A stretch of DNA of 64,000 bases from Cytophagales bacterium (lineage in GTDB: Bacteria > Bacteroidota > Bacteroidia > Cytophagales > Spirosomataceae), in the NCBI GenBank assembly GCA_004292855.1, contig RDXN01000044.1, positions 1 to 64,000 of the forward strand, in the 5' to 3' direction. The translations under genes and the position numbers were made by a program. Shown in pieces: positions 10,238 to 17,733 of the stretch (its first letter is position 1; every line of letters starts with the position of its first letter). The notes beneath the pieces were generated by a model, which saw only the letters and a list, made by a program, of their open reading frames with translations, was not told where the DNA came from and made no database searches.

Positions 10238-11563
10238 ATGAAAGCAATGACCAACAACCTGACAATCCGCAAAGGCCCTAGAATCCGGGAAATCCACATC
10301 ACGCCTATTGCCACCGTTGACCCGCCCCTGCTTAATGCGGCTGGCTTGCACGCGCCCTATGCCCTGCGCACGGTGGTCGAACTCGTCACCGACGACGGGA
10401 TCAGCGGCATCAGCGAGATCCCGGGAACCCTCGCCATCGACCGCTCGCTTGAAGCGGCCAAATCCCTGCTCATTGGGCTTGACCCGTTCGATTTGAACCG
10501 GATTAGCGATACGCTTGTGGCCCATTTTGGGACTGACAGCGCAGCCGAGCGCGGATTAACGCCCTGGGACCAACGCACGCTGGTGCATATTTTCAGCGCG
10601 GTTGAGGTAGCTTGTCTCGACATCATGGGCAAGATTGTGAACCGCCCCGTGGTCGATTTGCTCGGCGGTAAACGGCGTGAGGCTGTTCCCTTTTCGGCTT
10701 ATCTATTCTACAAATACGAAGGTGCCGGGGGGCAACTCGGCTTCGGCACCGATCCCCACGCGACGGGCTGGGACGCTGCCCGACAGGCAAGTGCATTGAC
10801 CCCGGCCGAGATCGTGGCCCAGGCACAGGCCATGTGCGCGGCCTTTGGGTTTCAGTCGCTCAAGCTCAAAGGGGGCGTGTTCGATCCCCGCCAGGAGGTC
10901 GATGCCGTGCTGGCGTTGCACGAGGCTTTTGGTCCGCAGGTGCCCATCCGAATCGACCCTAACGCTCTCTGGACGGTCGAGACGGCCATTCATTACGGTA
11001 AGGAAATGGAGGGTATTATCGAATACCTCGAAGACCCCGTGCGTGGGCAGGAAGACATGGCTGTTGTGCGCCGGGCACTCCGAACGCCCCTCGCAACCAA
11101 CATGTGTACGACCTCGTTTGCCGACTTGCCCAGTAGCATTCGGACTGTTTCGGAAGATATTATCCTGAGCGATCACCATTTTTGGGGTGGCTTGCGCGCG
11201 TCCATGACCCTCGCCGATCTGTGCCGGACTTTCGGGCGGGACCTGTCCATGCACTCTAACTCGCACTTGGGCATTTCGCTCGCGGCAATGGTGCATTTGG
11301 GAGCGGCTATCCCAAACCTTCGCTACGCGCTCGACACGCATTACCCGTGGCAGTCTGACGAAATTATTGTGGGTGGTCGGTTGCGGTTCGAGGATGGGCA
11401 GGTGGCCGTTCCGACCGGCCCCGGTTTGGGCGTCGGGCTAGACAGAGATGCTCTGGCACGCTTGCACCAAAACTACCTGGCCTGCGGCTTGACCAAGCGC
11501 GACGACGAAATTGAAATGCAGAAAGTCCAACCCGGCTGGAAATTCCAGGCTACTCGCTGGTAA
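10238..11563 (+). CDS. gudD: Glucarate dehydratase
   Basis: This 441-residue enolase-superfamily enzyme converts D-glucarate to 5-dehydro-4-deoxyglucarate (EC 4.2.1.40). Family landmarks are LNAAGLHAPYALR near the start, GISEIPG, the KxK-type FQSLKLKGGVFDP holding the catalytic lysine, RIDPNALWT and YLEDPV as metal-binding acids, and SMHSNSHLGISLA plus ALDTHYPWQ as the catalytic His region. The C-terminus GLTKRDDEIEMQ ... PGW is typical of GudD. I choose ATG 10238 because a purine-rich gagga lies 9 bases before it; 10211 is further upstream in frame and 10247 further downstream. It is the third gene of the hexarate cluster; kdgD follows 66 bp later. Confidence 0.94.
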   Translation: MKAMTNNLTIRKGPRIREIHITPIATVDPPLLNAAGLHAPYALRTVVELVTDDGISGISEIPGTLAIDRSLEAAKSLLIGLDPFDLNRISDTLVAHFGTDSAAERGLTPWDQRTLVHIFSAVEVACLDIMGKIVNRPVVDLLGGKRREAVPFSAYLFYKYEGAGGQLGFGTDPHATGWDAARQASALTPAEIVAQAQAMCAAFGFQSLKLKGGVFDPRQEVDAVLALHEAFGPQVPIRIDPNALWTVETAIHYGKEMEGIIEYLEDPVRGQEDMAVVRRALRTPLATNMCTTSFADLPSSIRTVSEDIILSDHHFWGGLRASMTLADLCRTFGRDLSMHSNSHLGISLAAMVHLGAAIPNLRYALDTHYPWQSDEIIVGGRLRFEDGQVAVPTGPGLGVGLDRDALARLHQNYLACGLTKRDDEIEMQKVQPGWKFQATRW

Positions 11564-11629
11564 CGCGTAATGCGGTTGTCCTCAACCGCCGTGATAACCC
11601 AAGTCGTAATCCCCTAAACACGAATCAAC

Positions 11630-12550
11630 ATGGAATTAGCTACCATCAAACAAGCCCTCGAAAACGGCCTGCTCTCATTCCCCGTCACCGACTTCGACGA
11701 GCAAGGGCAGTTTAGCCCCAAAACCTACGCCGACCGGCTCGAATGGTTTGTGAGCCACCGCGTATCGTCGGTGTTTGTGGCGGGTGGCACAGGTGAGTTC
11801 TTCTCGCTGTCGGCAACGGAATACGAGCAGATTGTGAATCTCTCGGCTAAAATAGTGGCCGACCGCGTGCCGGTCATAGCGAGCATAGGCCGGAGCATTC
11901 CCGAAGCCATTGCGTTCGCTCAACTAGCCGAAAAAGCGGGTATCAACGCCCTGCTTTTGTTCCCGCCCTACCTCACCGAATGCCCGCAGGATGGGGTCTA
12001 CGCTTACGCCAAAACCATTCTGGACAACACCAGCCTGCCCGTGATTTACTACAACCGGGGCAACGGTGTACTCTCTGCCGATTACATCAAACGACTCGCC
12101 GACAACTGCCCCAACCTGATGGGCCTTAAGGACGGTACGGGCAACATGCAGGACTTGAACGATACGATCAAAACGGTTGGGGATCGGCTCTCGTACATTG
12201 GGGGCGTGCCTACTGCCGAGATCATCGCCGAAGCGTATTTGTCCATTGGGGTGAACACCTATTCGTCGGCAGCATTCAACTTTGTACCCGAACTGGCCAA
12301 TCGCTTTTATGCAGCCTTGCGTGCGGGCGACCGGGCCACCGTTGCTGAACTCACCCAAACATTTTATATTCCACTGGTTCGTCTGCGCAGCAAAAAGAAC
12401 GGCTACGCGGTGAGCCTCATCAAAGCCGGGGCCAAGCTCACTGGGCGAAGCGCGGGCGACGTACGCCCCCCGCTCACGATGCCAACCGAGGCCGAGGTAG
12501 ATGAGTTGAAAGAAATTATTGACCGTGCCAATCGCGCAAATGGGGAGTAA
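11630..12550 (+). CDS. kdgD: 5-dehydro-4-deoxyglucarate dehydratase
   Basis: A 306-residue protein of the DapA/NAL aldolase superfamily that dehydrates and decarboxylates 5-dehydro-4-deoxyglucarate to 2,5-dioxopentanoate (EC 4.2.1.41). The Schiff-base lysine is in LMGLKDGTGN near residue 165. FVAGGTGEFFSL near 50-60 forms the substrate carboxylate loop, and the YYNRGNG tyrosine lies near residue 136. The subtype-specific LLSFPVTDFDEQG start and SAAFNFVPE region fit KdgD better than DapA. It takes the common product of GarD and GudD. The final enzyme, 2,5-dioxopentanoate dehydrogenase, which gives 2-oxoglutarate, is not in the window, nor is the aldolase GarL of the alternative route. The next gene starts 7 bp after the stop. 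Confidence 0.94.
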   Translation: MELATIKQALENGLLSFPVTDFDEQGQFSPKTYADRLEWFVSHRVSSVFVAGGTGEFFSLSATEYEQIVNLSAKIVADRVPVIASIGRSIPEAIAFAQLAEKAGINALLLFPPYLTECPQDGVYAYAKTILDNTSLPVIYYNRGNGVLSADYIKRLADNCPNLMGLKDGTGNMQDLNDTIKTVGDRLSYIGGVPTAEIIAEAYLSIGVNTYSSAAFNFVPELANRFYAALRAGDRATVAELTQTFYIPLVRLRSKKNGYAVSLIKAGAKLTGRSAGDVRPPLTMPTEAEVDELKEIIDRANRANGE

Positions 12551-12557
12551 TTGGTAC

Positions 12558-14813
12558 ATGAAAATCATCTGTCTGGTTTTATGCCTGTTGTTCAGTTGCC
12601 GGCTGTTGGCCCAACCCCCTGGCGTCAACGAAACCGATTACACGCTCACTATCCGACGCGCAACCGGAGCCATCGCGCTAGATGGGCGACTGGATGAGGC
12701 CGACTGGCAACGGGCCGATTCGGTGGGTAACTTCCGGCAGTTTTTCCCCTACGACTCGTCGGCGGCAAAGGCCCGAACTACCGTGCGGGTGCTGTTCGAT
12801 GGGGCGTTTCTGTATATGGGAGCCGTTTGTTATCAACCCCGTCGATATGTGATTACGTCGCTCAAGCGCGATTTTCCACGGGGCCAATCCGATTTGTTCG
12901 CCATTAATCTCGACCCGTTTGGCGATAAGCTCAATGGCTTCAGTTTTGCCGTTTCGCCCTATGGTGTTCAGCGCGAGGGACTCATTACCAACGGGCAGGA
13001 GTTCACCACCGATTGGGATAATAAATGGGCCGTGCGGGTCACCAACGCCGACGACCGCTACACCGTCGAGATAGCCATCCCTTTCAAAACACTGCGCTAC
13101 AAGCTGCAAAGTGGGGCCAACTCGTGGCTCATCAACTTCATACGGAGCGACATCGCCCGGAACGAGATTTCGGCCTGGTCGCCCATTCCGCGTAACTTTA
13201 ACGGGCAGGCTCTGGCCTTTTCGGGGCGGCTCCTGTGGGACGAGGCTCCCCCTCGTCCCGGTGCCAACGTGTCGCTCATTCCCTACGGCCTGGCCCAAAC
13301 CGGGCGCGATTTTCAGTCGGACGTACCCGCCCGGCAGAGCGTCAATGCGGGTTTCGACGCGAAGGTGGCCGTTACGCCCTCGCTGAACCTGGATTTGACC
13401 GTCAACCCCGATTTTGCCCAGGTCGAAGTCGATCAGCAGGTGGCGAATCTAAGCCGGTTTGAGTTGTTTTTCCCGGAGAAGCGGCAGTTTTTTCTGGAGA
13501 ACAGCGACCTCTTCGGCTCATTTGGGTTTAGCACGATCAACCCTTTCTTCTCGCGCCGGGTTGGTCTGTATCGGAACGCCCGCACGGGCTTCAACGAGTC
13601 GGTGCCTATTCTGGCGGGTATGCGGTTGAGCGGGCGACTGAACCGCAACTGGCGCGTGGGCCTGCTGTCGATGCAAACGGCTCGTCAGACGTTCTCTGAC
13701 TCGGTAGCCGTTCCGTCGGTCAATTACGGTATGCTGGCCTTGCAACGGCGGGTTTCAACGCGTTCGTTTGTGTCGTTCATGTTGGTGAATCGTCAATCGT
13801 CGGACCCCGACAACCGGACGGTGTCGCCCAACCGGGTGGCGGGGATCGAGTACCAACTGGCCTCAGCCAACAACCAATGGCGCGGCAAGACATTCTACCA
13901 CCGGATGTTGCCCACCGGCACGCCTGCCGCCCAACTGCGAGACGGCTACGCTTGGGGCCTCACGCTTGAATATGACCGGCCAACGGTCAACGCCCGGACT
14001 ACAACATCCGACGTAGGCGACAACTATTACGCGGAAGTTGGCTTCGTGCCGCGCCGGAGCCTGCTACGCTCGTCGGGCGAATTCAACCGGGTGTTTTTCC
14101 CGAAAGGGCGACTGGGGCGGCTCGTGAACCGGTTCTCATTGGGGCCGGATTGGGATTTTCTCTACGGGAAAAGTCAGGGCCGACTGGTTGACTGGGATGC
14201 AGGGCTATTTGGCGGAATCACGCTCCAAAACCAATCCAGAATCAACGTTGCCCTGCTTCGCTGGGACTACACCTACTTGTTTTCGGCCTTCGACCCGACC
14301 AACACGGGCGGGGTGCCGTTGCCAGCCGGGACGCGTTACCGGTATTTCAGCAATCGACTCAGTTACGTATCGAACGTACGGAAACCGATTTTCTTCCAGT
14401 TTTCGACGCGGATCGGGCAGTACTTCAACGGGCGCATCACGCAGTTGCACACCGTGTTGAATTATCGCTACCAGCCCTACGGCATCGTCTCGCTCGACTT
14501 CACCTACAACGGCATCCGTCTGCCCGCCCCTCACAGCCGGTCCGACCTGTTTTTGATCGGCCCCAAAGTCGATCTGTCGTTCACCAAATCGGTGTTTCTG
14601 ACGGCTTACGCGCAGTACAACAACCAGATCAACAACGTCAATACCAACATCCGGTTTCAATGGCGTTACAAGCCTGTCTCGGACCTGTTTATCGTCTACA
14701 CCGACAACTACTTTGCCTACGAGGCCCTGGACGCCAAAAACCGGCTCATCCCAGCCTGGCAACCCAAAAACCGGGCGTTGGTGGTCAAGCTAACGTATTG
14801 GCTGAATTTGTGA
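12558..14813 (+). CDS. DUF5916 domain protein, outer-membrane type
   Basis: About 751 residues. The start at 12558 gives a clear signal peptide (MKIICLVLCLLFSCRLLAQ); the open frame begins at 12519, inside kdgD, and would bury that signal. Residues 30-210 look like a carbohydrate-binding family 9-type module (AIALDGRLDEADWQRAD, FAVSPYGVQREG). The rest matches DUF5916, with alternating aromatic/polar strands that suggest a beta-barrel, and it ends in aromatic-rich LVVKLTYWLNL as outer-membrane proteins do. The family is common in Bacteroidota but has no established reaction. Its place right behind kdgD makes co-transcription with the hexarate genes likely, so a role in uptake or binding of the sugar acid or its polymer is possible but unproven. 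Confidence 0.8.
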   Translation: MKIICLVLCLLFSCRLLAQPPGVNETDYTLTIRRATGAIALDGRLDEADWQRADSVGNFRQFFPYDSSAAKARTTVRVLFDGAFLYMGAVCYQPRRYVITSLKRDFPRGQSDLFAINLDPFGDKLNGFSFAVSPYGVQREGLITNGQEFTTDWDNKWAVRVTNADDRYTVEIAIPFKTLRYKLQSGANSWLINFIRSDIARNEISAWSPIPRNFNGQALAFSGRLLWDEAPPRPGANVSLIPYGLAQTGRDFQSDVPARQSVNAGFDAKVAVTPSLNLDLTVNPDFAQVEVDQQVANLSRFELFFPEKRQFFLENSDLFGSFGFSTINPFFSRRVGLYRNARTGFNESVPILAGMRLSGRLNRNWRVGLLSMQTARQTFSDSVAVPSVNYGMLALQRRVSTRSFVSFMLVNRQSSDPDNRTVSPNRVAGIEYQLASANNQWRGKTFYHRMLPTGTPAAQLRDGYAWGLTLEYDRPTVNARTTTSDVGDNYYAEVGFVPRRSLLRSSGEFNRVFFPKGRLGRLVNRFSLGPDWDFLYGKSQGRLVDWDAGLFGGITLQNQSRINVALLRWDYTYLFSAFDPTNTGGVPLPAGTRYRYFSNRLSYVSNVRKPIFFQFSTRIGQYFNGRITQLHTVLNYRYQPYGIVSLDFTYNGIRLPAPHSRSDLFLIGPKVDLSFTKSVFLTAYAQYNNQINNVNTNIRFQWRYKPVSDLFIVYTDNYFAYEALDAKNRLIPAWQPKNRALVVKLTYWLNL

Positions 14814-14860
14814 TGGATAAGCAATTTACCCTGCTCACTAAATAGGCATCACAAAGCGTA

Positions 14861-15262
14861 CTACATACGTTCAAATTCTGAACTTTTGGGGGTGCATTTG
14901 TAAGCAAACGGGCGTTTGGTTCTGCATTTCTTTTTGATGTCGCGCCAGCGTCTGACTAGTTGCTCAACCTGCTCCCAATAAGTATAGCCGGTTTTTGATG
15001 GAGGTGAGATGAAAAATATGCCAACGCCGTGTTTTTCAAATAACTCGCGTTGCCGCCTGGTTCGGTGAATATTGATGTCTTGTGTAACGACTACTGCTTC
15101 CTGTGCGCCTACTTCGGGTATCCAGTCTTCATCTTGCGCACCTCTACCAAACGTTTTGCCAATCGACAAAATCTCGAAACCATCACCCATTGGACGTTCG
15201 AGAATATCCAAGTCTTCAGCAATGTAAGGAGATAAATTTTCGTCGATATAGATCTTCGTCAT
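14861..15262 (-). CDS. PIN-like toxin, VapC45 type
   Basis: A 133-residue protein with a PIN-like fold of the VapC45/DUF5615 group, a class of putative RNases. It begins with IYIDENLSP, whose Asp-Glu is the first acidic pair, followed by the second acidic cluster QDEDWIPEVG and the third VVVTQDINIHRTRRQ. GVGIFFISPP is a typical later strand. The gene is 16 bp downstream of the HTH/DUF433 gene on the same strand. That order, antitoxin then toxin, is usual for VapB45-VapC45-like pairs. The assignment as a toxin rests on family and neighbour. It faces the DUF5916 gene tail to tail. Confidence 0.72.
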   Translation of the reverse strand: MTKIYIDENLSPYIAEDLDILERPMGDGFEILSIGKTFGRGAQDEDWIPEVGAQEAVVVTQDINIHRTRRQRELFEKHGVGIFFISPPSKTGYTYWEQVEQLVRRWRDIKKKCRTKRPFAYKCTPKSSEFERM

Positions 15263-15278
15263 GCTAAAGGAATGGAAA

Positions 15279-15953
15279 CTAAGCTGCGTTGCGGTGGAAG
15301 GTAATAGAGTCCTGAACTTGGCTAGTTGTTAGATTAAAGACACGGGCAATGAAATCAGCAGACTCTCCTCCTCTGTAAAGATTGAAAACTGTTTCAGTTA
15401 GAATGTTTGTATCGCCAATAACGGGTTGTCCAAATTGCCGATGGGGATCGATAACCACCTCATGTTCGCGACCTAATGGATAGAATCGTTTAGCTAATTG
15501 ACTGTGGTCAAACTCGATTTTTTTGCAAAAAGGCTCCAAGACCTCCTTGATGGTTATTTGCAGTGTTTCATCAGCATGAATAATGTTGCCTACTTCTCCT
15601 GTAAACAATACGTTCTTGCCATCAGTCAAAATGTTGGAGGTAGCAAAGGGGAAGGGGGTTTTGTACAAACTTTCTAGCACATCGTGAGCTTTAATAATGC
15701 GTTGTGCAGAAACACCTTTTGCCCGCAATTGATAAAAAGTAAAAAACTCGATCAGTGTGTAAAAGTTGGTAACTAACTCGCGACCTGTTCCGTCCGAATA
15801 ATCTATTTGGTTGTTTTTACCAAAGTGGACATTCCAATATTCTTGTAGCCAACGTCGTACTTTAGCTTGAGGGAGACCAAGAATAGACGCTACATCAGGC
15901 ATTGTATAAATGCCTGTGCCTAAATCGAATATAGAGCTTGTTGCGGCTGTCAT
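15279..15953 (-). CDS. HTH plus DUF433 protein, VapB45-like antitoxin
   Basis: A 224-residue protein. The N-terminal 60 residues form a MerR-like helix-turn-helix (YTMPDVASILGLPQAKVRRWL), as in putative VapB45-like antitoxins. The C-terminal third (HEVVIDPHRQFGQPVIGDTNI, FIARVFNLTTSQVQDSITF) matches DUF433, a small helical domain often paired with PIN-like toxins. It would bind its own promoter and neutralise the PIN protein encoded next. The upstream region (15954-16002) is short and is bordered by the tRNA terminator. Confidence 0.7.
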   Translation of the reverse strand: MTAATSSIFDLGTGIYTMPDVASILGLPQAKVRRWLQEYWNVHFGKNNQIDYSDGTGRELVTNFYTLIEFFTFYQLRAKGVSAQRIIKAHDVLESLYKTPFPFATSNILTDGKNVLFTGEVGNIIHADETLQITIKEVLEPFCKKIEFDHSQLAKRFYPLGREHEVVIDPHRQFGQPVIGDTNILTETVFNLYRGGESADFIARVFNLTTSQVQDSITFHRNAA

Positions 15954-16002
15954 GTGTACGGATTTTGAATTTTACGTCGTGCCAAAGCAATGGCAATAAA
16001 CA

Positions 16003-16043
16003 AAAAATCCGTAGTTATCAAGATAGATAAACTACGGATTTTT
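16003..16043 (-). terminator. Terminator of tRNA-Leu (bidirectional hairpin)
   Basis: A 14-bp stem (aaaaatccgtagtt with aactacggattttt) starts right after the encoded CCA of the tRNA and ends in a T run on both strands. It fits a rho-independent terminator for the tRNA on the minus strand. It also insulates the toxin-antitoxin genes. Confidence 0.85.
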
Positions 16044-16044
16044 A

Positions 16045-16131
16045 TGGTGCCGAAGGCGAGACTCGAACTCGCATGTCCGTAAAGACACACGCCCCTGAAA
16101 CGTGCGTGTCTACCAATTTCACCACTTCGGC
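16045..16131 (-). tRNA. tRNA-Leu (anticodon CAG)
   Basis: On the minus strand an 87-nt tRNA runs from GCCGAAG to CTTCGGC-A-CCA. Acceptor stem GCCGAAG/CTTCGGC, T arm GCGAG-TTCGAGT-CTCGC, D arm with GTGGTGAAATTGGTAGAC, and a long variable arm, as expected of class II tRNAs, are all visible. The anticodon stem CACGT/GCGTG (one T-G pair) closes the loop TTCAGGG, giving anticodon CAG and so leucine codon CTG. CCA is encoded. A terminator follows directly. Confidence 0.95.
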
Positions 16132-16214
16132 GGGTTTGTTGGTACTTTTCCCGTGATGGGAGTGCAAATATACGGGGTCGCCGAAGGGTTTTGCAAGCGT
16201 TTCGGGCAAAAATT

Positions 16215-17609
16215 TTACAGCGTTACGCTCTCGTACATATCGGGAATCTCGACGTGTTGGAAACCAGCCCCTTGCAGGTGGCCTTGCCATATTTGCTGCT
16301 TCTCCAGTTCGCCATGAACCAGAAAAACGGTTTTGACTTTGGTTGCGTCCTGGCAACTCAGAAACTGAAGCATCTCCTGGTAATCGCCGTGGGCACTGAA
16401 TGAATCCATCACGGCAACGCGGGCGCGAACGTCGAACGTCTCGCCAAAGATTTTTACCTGCTCGTCGCCCCGCTTGAGGGCACCGCCGAGGCTGCTGGGT
16501 GAGGCATACCCCACCAGCAAAATCGTGTTGTGCGGGTCTTCGATATTGTTCTTGATGTGGTGCTTGATGCGCCCGGCCTCGGCCATCCCCGACGACGAAA
16601 TGATGATGCACGGGCCGGGGCGGGTGTTGATCGCTTTCGAGTCGGCTACGTCCGAAACATAATGGAGATTCGGGAAGTCGAACGCGTCGCCATCTTTGTG
16701 GATGTAGGCCAGAATGTCGGGGTTGAAGCAGTCTTCGTTGTCCTGCATCACGCGCGTAGCCTTTACCGAAAGCGGGCTATCCACATACACGGGCAACACG
16801 GGCAGGCGACCTTCGCTCGCGAGTTGGTCGAGGGCATACACAACCTCCTGTGTGCGGTCGACGGCGAAGGCTGGAATTAGAAGTTTGCCCCCATTTTTAA
16901 CACAGGTTTCCTCCACAATCTCCAACAGGTGCCGTTTCATGTCGGGTTCGGGTTCGTGTAGTTTGGCCCCGTACGTCGACTCGCAAATGATGTAGTCGGC
17001 CTGCGGGAACGGCTCGAACATCCGCAAGATCTTGTCGTTGGGGCGGCCAATATCGCCCGTGAACGTCAGGCGTTTGGTGCCAGATGGCTCGTTGATCGTC
17101 AGGCTGATAGCCGCGCTACCGAGCAGGTGAGCGGCATCTGTAAACCGTGCTTCAACCTCGTCGTTGAGCCAGAACGGTTGGTTGTAGCGTACGGTTTTCA
17201 TTTGCTTCAACGCCTGTTCAACGTCGGCGGCTTCGTAGAGAATTTCGATGAGGGGGCGACCCTGCCGTTCGCGCCGTTCGTTTACGCGTTTCAGGTCAGT
17301 TTCCTGGATATGCGCACTGTCGAGCAGCATTATGTTGCAGAGATCGGCGGTGGCGGGTGTGCAGTAAATTGGCCCCGTGAACCCCTGCCGAACGAGCCGT
17401 GGAATAAGGCCTGTATGGTCGATGTGTGCGTGCGAAAGCACCATATAATCGACCTCGGCAGGGTTGAAGTGGAAATTCTGGTTCAGTTCGTCGGTTTCGA
17501 TGCCCTGAAACAAGCCGCAGTCGAGCAGGATTTTAGTGCCTTGTTCGGTCGTGATGAGGTGTTTGCTGCCGGTTACGGTTCGGGCCGCGCCCATGAATTG
17601 GATTTGCAT
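16215..17609 (-). CDS. MBL-fold beta-CASP ribonuclease-like protein
   Basis: 464 residues when started at MQIQFMGAARTVTGSKH (17609); the longer frame to 17840 runs through an inverted repeat and the pbpC 5' region and is not credible. The metal-binding motif SHAHIDHTGL is near residue 60, with further ligands in DAAHLLGSA and FTGDIG. The beta-CASP insert and C-terminal motifs are seen: ESTYG, AVDRTQEVVY, ISSSGMAEAGRIKHHI and SFSAHGDYQEM. Proteins of this group are processing endo- or exoribonucleases related to CPSF-73 and RNase J. Substrate is unknown. It is divergent from pbpC, and an imperfect inverted repeat occupies the space between them. Confidence 0.88.
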   Translation of the reverse strand: MQIQFMGAARTVTGSKHLITTEQGTKILLDCGLFQGIETDELNQNFHFNPAEVDYMVLSHAHIDHTGLIPRLVRQGFTGPIYCTPATADLCNIMLLDSAHIQETDLKRVNERRERQGRPLIEILYEAADVEQALKQMKTVRYNQPFWLNDEVEARFTDAAHLLGSAAISLTINEPSGTKRLTFTGDIGRPNDKILRMFEPFPQADYIICESTYGAKLHEPEPDMKRHLLEIVEETCVKNGGKLLIPAFAVDRTQEVVYALDQLASEGRLPVLPVYVDSPLSVKATRVMQDNEDCFNPDILAYIHKDGDAFDFPNLHYVSDVADSKAINTRPGPCIIISSSGMAEAGRIKHHIKNNIEDPHNTILLVGYASPSSLGGALKRGDEQVKIFGETFDVRARVAVMDSFSAHGDYQEMLQFLSCQDATKVKTVFLVHGELEKQQIWQGHLQGAGFQHVEIPDMYESVTL

Positions 17610-17612
17610 TGC

Positions 17613-17733
17613 AGACGTTGGATTTAGGATATTGGACGTTAGAGTGTTAGTTTGTTGATTACCAATAACCAGTTCTGGCCTTGAAAGTAACGAAGAATAC
17701 GTTGGGTAGTCCAATATCCAACGTCCAGCGTCT
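17613..17733. repeat. Imperfect inverted repeat between the MBL gene and pbpC
   Basis: Arms of 24 bp at 17613-17636 and 17710-17733 match at 20 positions (core ggatattgga/tccaatatcc). The left arm starts 4 bp before the MBL start codon. The right arm lies inside the pbpC open frame and would be translated as the cytoplasmic tail (SPISNVQR). It belongs to the window-wide set of intergenic inverted repeats with locus-specific arms. Confidence 0.75.

Noticed and set aside
14861-16131. Genomic island integrated at tRNA-Leu
   Set aside because: No second copy of the tRNA 3' end, no integrase and no prophage genes near; only the toxin-antitoxin pair is accessory.
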